This document shows, in pieces, positions 26,077 to 34,149 of a DNA stretch of 64,000 nucleotides. The stretch's first letter is position 1, and each line of letters starts with the position of its first letter. The translations under genes were made by a program, and so were the position numbers. Under the pieces are notes generated by a model, which saw only the letters and a program-made list of their open reading frames with translations, was not told the origin of the DNA and did not search any database. The DNA comes from Paludibacteraceae bacterium (lineage in GTDB: Bacteria; Bacteroidota; Bacteroidia; Bacteroidales; Paludibacteraceae), in the NCBI GenBank assembly GCA_017647145.1, contig JAGCLD010000023.1, forward strand, positions 17,077 through 81,076, in the 5' to 3' direction.

Positions 26077-26373
26077 AGGTGTTTTGCTATGTAGTATGTT
26101 TGTAAAATATTTTATTGGTGTCTGGAAAAAGTTGAAAGTAAATGAAAATAGGGTTTGTGGTGTCCATAAATAGGTGATGCTTATTCATTTTTCAATAAGT
26201 AACTCGCAGCATACTTTAAATCCCTCCTTTTTTAGCGGACGGCAATGAAATTAGTTACTAATAAGTGGCTGGGGTTTGCTTTTGAAAAAGACAACTAACA
26301 ATGCTATATAATCAGCAATTGAAAGAGATTTTGTTGTAATAAACGTTTTACCAGACACCAATAAAAATCTTTT
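26077..26373. other. Intergenic region bounded by an inverted repeat
   Basis: A 16-bp perfect inverted repeat frames nearly the whole gap (26110-26125 and 26351-26366). I see no gene and no clear promoter. The contents are AT-rich and unlike the neighbouring intergenic repeats. Confidence 0.55.
26110..26366. mobile_element. Candidate MITE-like element with terminal inverted repeats
   Basis: Outer arms TTTTATTGGTGTCTGG (26110-26125) and its exact reverse complement (26351-26366) enclose about 225 bp without a transposase frame. The inward continuation is also partly shared (GGTGTCTGGAAAAAG against GGTGTCTGGTAAAACG). A third copy of the end sequence, GGTGTCTGATAAAACG, lies at 63305-63320. I could not identify a target-site duplication, so a mobile origin is only an inference. 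Confidence 0.4.
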
Positions 26374-27348
26374 TTAGAGAGGAAATTCCATGTAAGGTTC
26401 CACCAATTTATTGTAGATTTGAATAGATGGTTTCATGTACATGTGATATTCAAATATTTCTTGTTCCATTTTGTCTTTTTGTTGCCATGCACTTATTGAT
26501 GCTCCAACCCCAGTATATACAGCCCCAACTAGGGTGCTTACCCCTACTGCAGGAAGATAAGCACTTCCACCACTCATACATCCTAAAATCATGGCGACTA
26601 TCATTGCTTGATTGCAAGCATTGATTGCGCCATGCACTGCACCTGTGGCATCTGCTTTGGCTAATGTTCTAAGCATTCCTTCGCTATTATCATGGCGACT
26701 ATTCATAGCTAAATCCCATTCTTCTAAATGTTCAGACCAATAGCGATATGAATCTGTGTATGTCGTAAAGAAGATTAAATAAATATTTTGATCGGATTCG
26801 TTCATGGCTTGAAATTCGTCTGTTCTGAATAATTCTTCTCTAAGATAATGTTCTAAATTGTTAGCTGTTACGTCTAAAGGAATTTGTTCTACAATTTGGT
26901 CAAATGTGGGGAGTTTCTCTACAACCTTTATAATACGAGATTCATCGTCATATAAGGGATATATATGTATCTTCTCTTCATATCTTAATATGTCCCTTGC
27001 AAATGCAGATTCGGTTGGTGCAATTAAATATGATTCGTAATTGCGTAGTGTATTATTGATGTTATTTCTAAAAATGTCATAGGGCATTGTTCGCGAGTAA
27101 TGGTTATTCATATAGCCAAATGAAACATGCAAGAAATCAGAATGCCATTTGGTGAGTTCTCTTACGGCAGAATATCTCTCGGATAAACTGTATTGAGATG
27201 AATTCATACTATAGGTGGTGTTTGAACCTACTTGTTGTACACTAAGTGCAGTTTCTTCTAATTGTGGGTTTTCTGGCTTGTTGTTGTCGCAAGAACTAAA
27301 ACTGAAAATGCTGATGGCGCACATGAGTGCAAATAAAATTCTTTTCAT
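26374..27348 (-). CDS. Lipoprotein with small-residue-rich hydrophobic segment, unknown
   Basis: The 324-residue protein has a lipoprotein signal (MKRILFALMCAISIFSFSSC, lipobox ending at Cys20). A long helical, Tyr- and Asn-rich body follows. Residues 236-288 form an unusual stretch built of Gly, Ala, Ser, Val and Ile (GAVHGAINACNQAMIVAMIL, GCMSGGSAYLPAVGVSTLVG, AVYTGVGASISAW), followed by a charged amphipathic tail. The stretch looks like a membrane-inserting glycine-zipper hairpin. I recognise no family. It has its own perfect promoter (27419-27450). An envelope or antagonism role is speculation. Confidence 0.75.
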   Translation of the reverse strand: MKRILFALMCAISIFSFSSCDNNKPENPQLEETALSVQQVGSNTTYSMNSSQYSLSERYSAVRELTKWHSDFLHVSFGYMNNHYSRTMPYDIFRNNINNTLRNYESYLIAPTESAFARDILRYEEKIHIYPLYDDESRIIKVVEKLPTFDQIVEQIPLDVTANNLEHYLREELFRTDEFQAMNESDQNIYLIFFTTYTDSYRYWSEHLEEWDLAMNSRHDNSEGMLRTLAKADATGAVHGAINACNQAMIVAMILGCMSGGSAYLPAVGVSTLVGAVYTGVGASISAWQQKDKMEQEIFEYHMYMKPSIQIYNKLVEPYMEFPL

Positions 27349-27418
27349 AACATTATCGTTTTAATGGTTAAACATCTTGTCACCTGCAGATGACGTATTT
27401 GTGTACTCGAGTCGGTAG

Positions 27419-27450
27419 CAAAAGTAATGTGGTAATTGTACCTCTGCAAA
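27419..27450 (-). promoter_or_regulatory. Promoter of the lipoprotein gene
   Basis: On the minus strand TTTG (27447-27450), 20 bp, TACTTTTG (27419-27426), a perfect match. The leader would be about 65 nt. The rest of the gap 27349-27587 holds no feature that I can name. Confidence 0.8.
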
Positions 27451-27587
27451 TATTTTGCTCAAAAACGATTCGACAAATGGGGTGTAAGCTACTTTTCTAT
27501 GTTGCTATAATATAGGTGGTTATAAAAACACAATAGCAAAAATGTTCGACAAACGTTCGACAAATCAGAAAAGTGGAGGCAAAAATA

Positions 27588-28169
27588 CTATAAGGAGCAT
27601 AACACTTTGAGAAGTTCTGCCGATAATTCAGACACAGAGGTTAATCCCATCTTTTTTGTCAGTCGATGTTTGATGTTGGGCAGACTGCGTGGGGCATAAC
27701 CGCTTAGGTCTATGATGTCGGTGTCGTGCACCTCTAATAGATAAAGACAACACAGCATGCGCTCGCGCTCATTCAGGGAAGGGTGGAGTGTGGATAAACG
27801 TGTCTCAAACTGGTGGAGCTGCTGATTGATTTTCTTGAAAAATGCTTCCGGTTCTCCTTGTGGAGAGAGCAATAGTTCTTGCTCATACATCTTTAATAGA
27901 GCGGATTGTTTCTGCTTGAAATGAAGGCCTGGGTTGTTCACTATTGCTTCGCGTTGTGTCTGCAGCTGTTGAATGAGTCCATCACGTATATCCAGCAAAG
28001 GCTTGTTGTGTTGTTCTAATATATCTTCTATGTGTTTGGTGAGGAGTTTCACTACATGTTCGTGTTGCTCTTGCTGTTGCTGATTGAATAGATACATGGA
28101 CAACATCAGCATGGCAGTGAAGATGCAAAGCAGAATGACAATAGTCCAAAGTGTGCTTATTGTGCTCAT
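27588..28169 (-). CDS. Membrane-anchored coiled-coil protein with LuxR-type helix-turn-helix
   Basis: The 193-residue protein has one N-terminal membrane helix (LWTIVILLCIFTAMLMLSMYLF) and a Gln/Glu-rich coiled coil (about residues 30-110). The C-terminal domain is like the LuxR/GerE HTH: LNERERMLCCLYLLEVHDTDIIDLSGYAPRSLPNIKHRLTKKMGL. In that class the helix after 'NERERMLC' begins the domain and 'RSLPNIKHRLTKKMG' would be the recognition helix. The C-terminal arrangement matches Bacteroidetes TPR-TM-LuxR regulators but without the TPR sensor. Its start overlaps the tilS stop (ATGA), so it is co-translated with tilS. Confidence 0.78.
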   Translation of the reverse strand: MSTISTLWTIVILLCIFTAMLMLSMYLFNQQQQEQHEHVVKLLTKHIEDILEQHNKPLLDIRDGLIQQLQTQREAIVNNPGLHFKQKQSALLKMYEQELLLSPQGEPEAFFKKINQQLHQFETRLSTLHPSLNERERMLCCLYLLEVHDTDIIDLSGYAPRSLPNIKHRLTKKMGLTSVSELSAELLKVLCSL

Positions 28170-29470
28170 AGGGTTGTGTCTTTTTGTAGGGTGAGTTCTA
28201 AAATAGTGTGACTTTCGGCTGTGATTTTGTATCGGTCGTCCATTCTATGACCTGCCACCCACACAATATGCTCATCATCACACACAATCCACACTTCCTC
28301 TTTCTCAAACACAGAGAGTTTTTGGTCGGTGAAAAAATCGCTGAGCTTCTTGTTTCCCTTCATGCCTATGGGGCGGAAAGTGTCGCCTTCTTGCCAATGA
28401 CGCAGGTGTAGCGTGCCCTTCACCTTGTCGGCGTCAATGCACACAATGGGTGCATCCGCCGGAGGAAATGAATTCATATCCTTGCGTGTATAGCTGCGCT
28501 GTAATAGGGAGGGCACATCTTCTGTCTGGCTATACAAGGGCTGTATGATGAGTTTGGTTCTGTCAAGCAGGCAACGATGGCTTGCGCTCATATATTGCTT
28601 GCCGGAGTGCTGGGCATGGATACTGCGCGTGAGTTGTTCCACCTGGTCACCTTGTAGTCCATAAGGGGTGAGAAGCTCATAAAGCCATGTCTCCCAACTT
28701 TCATGCCGGCATAGTTGCTGCAGGTCAATGTAGTCTGTATTGCCTTCTTTTACAAGGCATGCTTCTCTCAGTCGGGTTGTTTCTGCTTGAATAAACTGTT
28801 GATAGCCTTGCAGGTGTTGGCAAGTACGACTAAGTGTTTGAATGATATGTGGGTTTACTTGCTCTAAGAGGGGCAACACCTCATGACGGAAATAATTACG
28901 CCTATACTGTGTGTCTATATTGGTTGAGTCGGTCACATAAGGAATGTCTTCCTGTTGTGCATAGTGTTCAATGTCTTTTCGGCTTACACACAGCAACGGG
29001 CGCACAATGTTTCCGTTTCGGGGGTGCATACCGCATAGTCCGTTCAGCCCGCTGCCTCTCACCAAGTGCATCAAGAGTGTCTCGGCCTGGTCGTCGGCAT
29101 GATGTCCCACAGCAATGGCTTCGGCTTGATGTTCTTCACGCAAGGTGTCAAACCATCCATAACGCAATTCTCTGGCGGCCAATTCAATGGAAAGTCGCTG
29201 TTCTTGAGCGTATGTGGTGGTCTCAAAATGGGTTACTACCAAGGGGATGTCTTCTCTCTTGCAAAAGTCCCGCACAAATTGTTCGTCATAGTTTGACTCC
29301 TCGCCTCGAAGATGAAAATTGCAATGGGCGGCAATGCATCGATAACCCATCCTGTGGAGCACATGGAGCAACACCATAGAGTCACATCCGCCACTCAGTC
29401 CCACTATCACAGTGGTTCCCTCACTGAGTAGTTGCTGCTGCTCTATGTAATGTCGCACAGTGTGATACAT
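28166..29470 (-). CDS. tilS: tRNA(Ile) lysidine synthetase TilS
   Basis: The 434-residue protein has the PP-loop motif VIVGLSGGCDSMVLLHVL near residue 25 and the HHADDQAETLLMHLVRGSGL motif, followed by the TilS substrate-binding and C-terminal domains (LSDFFTDQKLSVFEKEEVWIV). It converts C34 of the CAU anticodon of tRNA-Ile2 to lysidine, which makes it read AUA, and is essential in most bacteria. It begins 2 bp after the thioesterase stop and ends in an overlap with the HTH gene, so the operon order is valS, thioesterase, tilS, HTH. Confidence 0.97.
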   Translation of the reverse strand: MYHTVRHYIEQQQLLSEGTTVIVGLSGGCDSMVLLHVLHRMGYRCIAAHCNFHLRGEESNYDEQFVRDFCKREDIPLVVTHFETTTYAQEQRLSIELAARELRYGWFDTLREEHQAEAIAVGHHADDQAETLLMHLVRGSGLNGLCGMHPRNGNIVRPLLCVSRKDIEHYAQQEDIPYVTDSTNIDTQYRRNYFRHEVLPLLEQVNPHIIQTLSRTCQHLQGYQQFIQAETTRLREACLVKEGNTDYIDLQQLCRHESWETWLYELLTPYGLQGDQVEQLTRSIHAQHSGKQYMSASHRCLLDRTKLIIQPLYSQTEDVPSLLQRSYTRKDMNSFPPADAPIVCIDADKVKGTLHLRHWQEGDTFRPIGMKGNKKLSDFFTDQKLSVFEKEEVWIVCDDEHIVWVAGHRMDDRYKITAESHTILELTLQKDTTL

Positions 29471-29472
29471 GC

Positions 29473-30204
29473 TTATTCAAATTGGATGTGTGCTTTGCAA
29501 AGGGATGTTCCTTCTGTGTTGCGAATGTCAATCTCATCGCCTTCGCCTGATGCAGAACGGTAGATGTACACCTCCTCGCCATACAGTGCTTCTCGCAGAT
29601 AGTTGATGTCAAATCTCCTAATGCGGTGTTGATAGAGCTTTTCAAGGGGATAGGTGTCCAACATCCACTCCACATATTTCATGCTGTTGGTGTGGTTGTT
29701 ATAGTCTATATCGCTATAACTCACCTTGTGTTGCCCCACTTTCTGAGCGTCTGTCAAGGCTCCAATCCGCTGAGGCTTTTCTATGTGTCCGTTCTCACCG
29801 GTGGCAAATTTTACTAAGTCTGGACGGCTCTGTAGATTCACAGGACGACGACTCTCAATGTCTATCAATGCCCATTGAGAGCATGCGGCTCCCATCTCTT
29901 CGCCTTGCTTGTCATACACTACAAAATGGCGTGTGGTAAGCAGTCTTCCATAGTCCTCCACCCATGTCTCAATCTCAAAGGATTCATACTGCTTGGGCAG
30001 ACGTTTCATCTCTATCGAGAGTTGGGATAACACCCAAGTGATGCCTTGGCGTATCATCTCCACAGCACCAAAACCGTTTTCTTCGGCGGCAAGTCCGGCA
30101 GCATTGAGCAGGTAGCTTTCTAAAGGAGATAGACGCAACTGCTCGTTGCCGTCTATCTCCTGTGGATATACAAAAAATGTGTATCGATTGTGTAATTCTT
30201 TCAT
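29473..30204 (-). CDS. Acyl-ACP thioesterase
   Basis: The 243-residue protein is a double hot-dog thioesterase of the acyl-ACP type (PF01643). It shows FEIETWVEDYGRLLTTRHFVVYD, ALIDIESRRPVNL, and the second-domain catalytic region YSDIDYNNHTNSMKYVEWMLD with the conserved Asn and His. It releases free fatty acids from acyl-carrier protein. It follows valS by 36 bp and precedes tilS by 2 bp. Length is normal for the family (about 240-250). Confidence 0.93.
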   Translation of the reverse strand: MKELHNRYTFFVYPQEIDGNEQLRLSPLESYLLNAAGLAAEENGFGAVEMIRQGITWVLSQLSIEMKRLPKQYESFEIETWVEDYGRLLTTRHFVVYDKQGEEMGAACSQWALIDIESRRPVNLQSRPDLVKFATGENGHIEKPQRIGALTDAQKVGQHKVSYSDIDYNNHTNSMKYVEWMLDTYPLEKLYQHRIRRFDINYLREALYGEEVYIYRSASGEGDEIDIRNTEGTSLCKAHIQFE

Positions 30205-30240
30205 ACTTAGGTTTTATGGGGAAAATTAGGCTTAATCAAC

Positions 30241-32883
30241 TTAGTTGCCTGCACTCCCTTTCAATTGCGCAATGCTGGCACGCAAGGTCTCAATCTTGCT
30301 TTCTGCGTCGGCTTTCTTCTTGCGTTCTAATTCCACAATCTCAGGTTTGGCATTGGTCACAAAGCGCTCATTGCCCAATTTCTTCATCACACCTTCAAGG
30401 AAACCTTCAAAGTAGCGAATCTTTTCTTCCATCTTCACGATTTCTTCTTCCACATTGATTTTGTCTTTCATCGGAATGGCATACTCTTTGGTGCTCACCA
30501 TGAAAGTGGCTGCGGTTGGGTCTTTTTCAGCGTGGACGATTTCTGCTAAGTTACACATCTTGGCTATCACAGAATTGTAAGCAACATTGTGCTCTCCATT
30601 ATAGATGTGGAGGCTCAAGGTTTCTTTTTGTGGTATATTGCGTTCCAAGCGAATTGTGCGCACACCGGCCACCACTTGTTTCACTCCTTCAAAGTCATTG
30701 AGCAATGCTTGGTTGGCATCGCTGCATGCGGCTTGTTGGCTCACCATGATGCTCTCGCCATCTTGACGTTCTTTCAGTGCATGCCATATTTCTTCGGTGA
30801 TAAATGGCATGAATGGGTGGAGTAGGAGAGTGAGTTGTTCGAAATAGTCGATAATGCTTGCATAACTCTTGCTGTCAATTGGCTGACCATAAGCTGGTTT
30901 TACCATCTCAAGCAACCATGCTGAAAACTCGTCCCAGAAGAGTTTGTACACCGTCATCAAGGCTTCGCTCAGACGATACTTTGTGAAGTGGTCGTTGATT
31001 TCGGCTTGAGTGGCTTTCAGTCGCTCGCCAAACCATTCTAAGGCCAAACGGGCTGAATCAGGTTGTTCGATGTCGGCTACTTGCCAACCTTTCACAAGGC
31101 GCAATGCATTCCATATCTTGTTGTTAAAGTTACGTCCTTGTTCACACAGACTTTCGTCAAACAAAATGTCATTGCCTGCTGGTGCACAAAGCAACATTCC
31201 CATGCGCACGCCGTCTGCACCATACTTGTCTATCAAGTTTAGCGGGTCAGGGCTATTGCCTAATTGCTTACTCATCTTCCTACCTTGATTGTCACGCACA
31301 ATGCCGGTGAAATACACATTCTTAAATGGCATCTTGCCGTTGTATTCATAGCCCGCCATAATCATGCGTGCCACCCAGAAGAAGATAATGTCCGGACCGG
31401 TCACAAGGTCGTTGGTTGGGTAGTAATAACTAATTTCTTCGTTACCCGGGTTGTTAATGCCGTCAAAGAGGGAAATCGGCCACAACCACGAACTGAACCA
31501 GGTGTCCAGGCAGTCTTCGTCTTGACGAAGGTCGTTCTGAGTTAATGCTGCATTGCCGGTCTTAGCCTTGGCTTTGGTAAGGGCTTCTTCCACAGTGGCA
31601 GCCACTACATAACCTCCCTCTGGTAAGTAATAAGCAGGTATGCGATGACCCCACCACAACTGACGGCTGATACACCAGTCCTTGATATTTTCCAACCAGT
31701 GACGATAGGTGTTTTTGTATTTGGAAGGATAAAATTTAATCTCGTCGTTCATCACAGGTGGCAAAGCTATCTGTGCCAAATGCTCCATCTTCAAGAACCA
31801 TTGCATGGAGAGTTTGGGTTCGATGGGCACATTGGTGCGCTCGCTGCAACCCACCTTGTTGGTATAAGCCTCCACTTTTTCCAGCAATCCGGCAGCAGCC
31901 AAGTCTTTTTCGATTTGTTCTCTCACGTCAAAACGGTCCATACCTACATACAGTCCCGCAGCTTCGCTCAATGTACCATTGTCATTGAAGATGTCAATGC
32001 TAGGCAAATTGTATTTCTCGCCGAGCATGTAGTCGTTCACGTCGTGAGCAGGGGTCACTTTCAAGCATCCCGTACCAAACTCCACATCTACATACTCGTC
32101 TTCAATCACAGGTATCTCTCTTCCCACCAATGGCACAATCACCTTCTTGCCCTTCAGCCATTGGGTCTTTTCGTTATTGGGGTTAATACACATGGCTGTA
32201 TCACCCATGATGGTTTCGGGGCGAGTAGTGGCTACAATGGCATAACCATCTTCTCCCACCACTTTATAACGTAAATAGTATAACTTGCCTTGATTTTCCT
32301 TGAAAATTACTTCTTCGTCACTCAGAGCTGTTAAAGCTTTCGGATCCCAGTTCACCATGCGAACTCCTCTGTAGATCAATCCCTTCTCATATAAGTCGCA
32401 GAACACTTTATACACACCTTCACTGCGTTTTTCGTCCATGGTAAAAGCGGTGCGATCCCAGTCACACGAAGCACCAAGCTTGCGCAACTGTTGCAAAATG
32501 ATGCCCCCATGCTCGTGAGTCCATTCCCAAGCGTGTTTCAAAAATTCATCACGCGTCAAGTCACTCTTCTTAATCCCTTGTTGGGCAAGACGATTCACAA
32601 CCTTTGCTTCTGTTGCAATAGAAGCATGGTCCGTTCCCGGAACCCACAACGCATTCTTACCCGTCATGCGAGCACGTCTCACCAAAATGTCTTGAATCGT
32701 GTTGTTCAACATATGACCCATATGTAGCACGCCGGTTACATTGGGGGGAGGAATCACAATGCAATAAGGTTCTCTGCCATCTGGCTTAGAACTAAACAAC
32801 TTCTGATCCAACCAATATTGATACCATTTACCTTCTACTTCTGATGGGTTGTATTTACTTGCCAATTCCATAGGATTATACAA
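30241..32883 (-). CDS. valS: Valyl-tRNA synthetase
   Basis: The 880-residue class I synthetase has the HIGH-type motif [14 protein letters not shown], an editing (CP1) domain with [13 protein letters not shown] and [16 protein letters not shown], the KMSKS motif as [14 protein letters not shown], the anticodon-binding domain, and the ValS C-terminal coiled coil ([14 protein letters not shown] to the end). It charges tRNA-Val in the cytoplasm. A promoter lies 53 bp upstream. First gene of the valS, thioesterase, tilS, HTH operon. Confidence 0.98.
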   Translation of the reverse strand: MYNPMELASKYNPSEVEGKWYQYWLDQKLFSSKPDGREPYCIVIPPPNVTGVLHMGHMLNNTIQDILVRRARMTGKNALWVPGTDHASIATEAKVVNRLAQQGIKKSDLTRDEFLKHAWEWTHEHGGIILQQLRKLGASCDWDRTAFTMDEKRSEGVYKVFCDLYEKGLIYRGVRMVNWDPKALTALSDEEVIFKENQGKLYYLRYKVVGEDGYAIVATTRPETIMGDTAMCINPNNEKTQWLKGKKVIVPLVGREIPVIEDEYVDVEFGTGCLKVTPAHDVNDYMLGEKYNLPSIDIFNDNGTLSEAAGLYVGMDRFDVREQIEKDLAAAGLLEKVEAYTNKVGCSERTNVPIEPKLSMQWFLKMEHLAQIALPPVMNDEIKFYPSKYKNTYRHWLENIKDWCISRQLWWGHRIPAYYLPEGGYVVAATVEEALTKAKAKTGNAALTQNDLRQDEDCLDTWFSSWLWPISLFDGINNPGNEEISYYYPTNDLVTGPDIIFFWVARMIMAGYEYNGKMPFKNVYFTGIVRDNQGRKMSKQLGNSPDPLNLIDKYGADGVRMGMLLCAPAGNDILFDESLCEQGRNFNNKIWNALRLVKGWQVADIEQPDSARLALEWFGERLKATQAEINDHFTKYRLSEALMTVYKLFWDEFSAWLLEMVKPAYGQPIDSKSYASIIDYFEQLTLLLHPFMPFITEEIWHALKERQDGESIMVSQQAACSDANQALLNDFEGVKQVVAGVRTIRLERNIPQKETLSLHIYNGEHNVAYNSVIAKMCNLAEIVHAEKDPTAATFMVSTKEYAIPMKDKINVEEEIVKMEEKIRYFEGFLEGVMKKLGNERFVTNAKPEIVELERKKKADAESKIETLRASIAQLKGSAGN

Positions 32884-32935
32884 TTTCTATATGATACTTA
32901 AAAAATAAAGTTGCAGTTTATGCCAACTTCACATG

Positions 32936-32966
32936 CAAAAGTAATAAAAACAAAAGAAAATCACAA
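32936..32966 (-). promoter_or_regulatory. Promoter of the valS operon
   Basis: On the minus strand TTG (32964-32966), 20 bp, TACTTTTG (32936-32943). Leader of about 47 nt. Confidence 0.75.
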
Positions 32967-33008
32967 CCTGCAAACGAAAATATATCATCACACCCTAATA
33001 AAAAAACA

Positions 33009-33030
33009 ACTCTACGCGTCAGCGCAGAGT
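33009..33030 (-). terminator. Second hairpin terminator downstream of the small RNA
   Basis: The stem ACTCT/AGAGT extends imperfectly with CGC/GCG and on the minus strand is followed by TGTTTTTTTATT. It stands about 35 bp after the sRNA terminator and may be a backup terminator or the end of a longer transcript. Confidence 0.55.
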
Positions 33031-33061
33031 CAATGATGCGATTATCAAGAGCAAAATGCTC

Positions 33062-33134
33062 TAAAAAAAAGAAAGGTTGTCGTCTCGACAACCCAATCTT
33101 TACTTAACCTTAAATCTAATACCATGAAAAACAC
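33062..33134 (-). ncRNA. Candidate small RNA of about 70-75 nt
   Basis: A perfect promoter (33139-33170) drives the minus strand, and the transcript would start near 33133. It ends at a strong terminator: an 8-bp stem GGTTGTCG/CGACAACC (33075-33082 with 33086-33093), a 3-nt loop, and the minus-strand tract TTTCTTTTTTTT. Between them lies a short unstructured body containing CATGGTATTAGATTTAAGG. There is no useful open frame. My recollection is that this body recurs in many Bacteroides and Prevotella genomes, which I cannot verify here. The function is unknown. Confidence 0.7.
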
Positions 33135-33138
33135 GTTG

Positions 33139-33170
33139 CAAAATTACACACTATATTTTATATATACAAG
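33139..33170 (-). promoter_or_regulatory. Promoter of the candidate small RNA
   Basis: On the minus strand CTTG (33167-33170), 20 bp, TAATTTTG (33139-33146), a full -7 match. No protein gene lies downstream within reach, which is why a non-coding transcript is proposed. Confidence 0.78.
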
Positions 33171-33391
33171 AAAAATAATGAAAAAATATGCTTTGCAACA
33201 TGATTTTGTAAAATCCCATCCCTCTGCCTCGCTCTGATCTTGAGATTATCACCAATACTTCTCCACTAAAACTACTATAACCACCAGAGCTACTTGAACC
33301 TTAGGTTTCTAACCTCACTCTAAAAAACCTCCGGCAAGATATCTATAAAATTTGTAAAATAAAAGGTTTTAATTTCCTTATATATAAACAC

Positions 33392-33455
33392 TAATCGCAC
33401 TGTCGCCCTAGGTTAGGGGGACGAGCGAAACGAAGTGAAGCGGAGGGGGTCCGTC
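33392..33455 (+). repeat. Dispersed repeat 'GTCGCCC...GGGGGTCCGTC', copy 1
   Basis: The segment opens CACTGTCGCCCTAGGTTAG and closes with CGGAGGGGGTCCGTCTA. Further copies lie at 46945-47022 and 47278-47342 (same strand), and at 61140-61180 (partial), 61499-61576 and 63628-63705 (reverse). The middle (GACGAGCGAAACGAAG...) varies most between copies. Confidence 0.85.
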
Positions 33456-33573
33456 TATGTATCTACAATGAACATCCTCCAGCGCAGCGTACTACAGGGA
33501 TCCACCTGTACTACAGTGAGCGAAACATACGTCCCCTACATCACTCCGTGAGCGTTCTAACACCTACCAAATA

Positions 33574-33639
33574 CGTAGGATACACGTAGGATAGTCGTAG
33601 GATACACGTAGGATAGTCGTAGGATACACGTAGGATAAA
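33574..33639. repeat. 11-bp tandem array, units CGTAGGATACA / CGTAGGATAGT
   Basis: Six units start at 33574, 33585, 33596, 33607, 33618 and 33629. They alternate ACA and AGT endings, a 22-bp higher-order repeat. Reverse complement gives ATCCTACGTGT, the unit of the array at 61312. Confidence 0.92.
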
Positions 33640-33721
33640 AATATCCTTAAGCAACAAAAAAGATAGTTGAAAAACAAAAAATCTCCAAGAAATACCATTC
33701 ACCAACGACTGCAACAAACTC

Positions 33722-33905
33722 TCTATAGTTCACATAGTGACCATCCTATAGCAAGCAAAGCGCAGCGTCCTGTAGCGAATGTAATGAGCGTCCTGTAGGC
33801 TTCGCCGTCCTGTAGCTCACATCGTGAGCGTCCTGTAGGTCTCCGACCGTCCTATGGCAAGCGAAGCGAAGCGTCCTGTTGTGGGTGAAACGAACGTCCT
33901 ATTTT
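33722..33905. repeat. Array of CGTCCTGTAG words with short, often palindromic spacers
   Basis: About nine copies of a 10-bp word near CGTCCTGTAG are separated by 7-14-bp spacers: TTCACATAGTGA, CAAGCAAAGCGCAG, CGAATGTAATGAG, GCTTCGC, CTCACATCGTGAG, GTCTCCGAC, CAAGCGAAGCGAAG and TGGGTGAAACGAA. Several are hairpins with their flanking bases. A collinear, inverted copy lies at 63421-63610. Confidence 0.88.
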
Positions 33906-33968
33906 AACATAAAAATACCCCGAAAGTGAAAAATAAGAACGAAATGTGAAAAAACATGCAAATATAAC

Positions 33969-33999
33969 TTGTATTTTCACAATTCATTTCCTACCTTTG
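33969..33999 (+). promoter_or_regulatory. Promoter of the outer-membrane barrel gene
   Basis: TTG (33969-33971), 20 bp, TACCTTTG (33992-33999). The leader of about 145 nt contains a hairpin TGGCTTA/TAAGCCA (34081-34108). Confidence 0.78.
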
Positions 34000-34149
34000 C
34001 CAAATGATGTATGAACTTTTGATTTTGTGGGTAAAAAATGCAATAAAAACACGCAAACAACGTTATACATTATAATAAAGTGGCTTAGGATTACATGTCT
34101 GTAAGCCAATAAAAAACATATTGTAAGAAAAACGTAGGTAAACTAACTT

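Larger units (their letters stand above)
32884..34149. other. Repeat-rich intergenic region with a small RNA gene
   Basis: This 1.27-kb gap contains, in order, the valS promoter, two minus-strand hairpin terminators with a likely sRNA (33009-33170), a copy of the GTCGCCC...GGGGGTCC repeat (33392-33455), a partial CGTCCTGTAG-type stretch (33466-33560), the 11-bp array (33574-33639), the full CGTCCTGTAG array (33722-33905), and the promoter of the next gene (33969-33999). I see no protein gene. Confidence 0.7.

Noticed and set aside
28849..29379. 176-codon frame antisense to tilS
   Set aside because: The opposite strand carries TilS with its PP-loop motif. The frame has no domain signal.
31645..32274. 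209-codon plus-strand frame across valS
   Set aside because: It is antisense to a certain valS frame and its sequence has no recognisable family.
33722..33905. CRISPR array
   Set aside because: Repeats are only 10 bp, spacers are 7-14 bp and often palindromic, and the same spacers recur at 63.4 kb. There are no cas genes.
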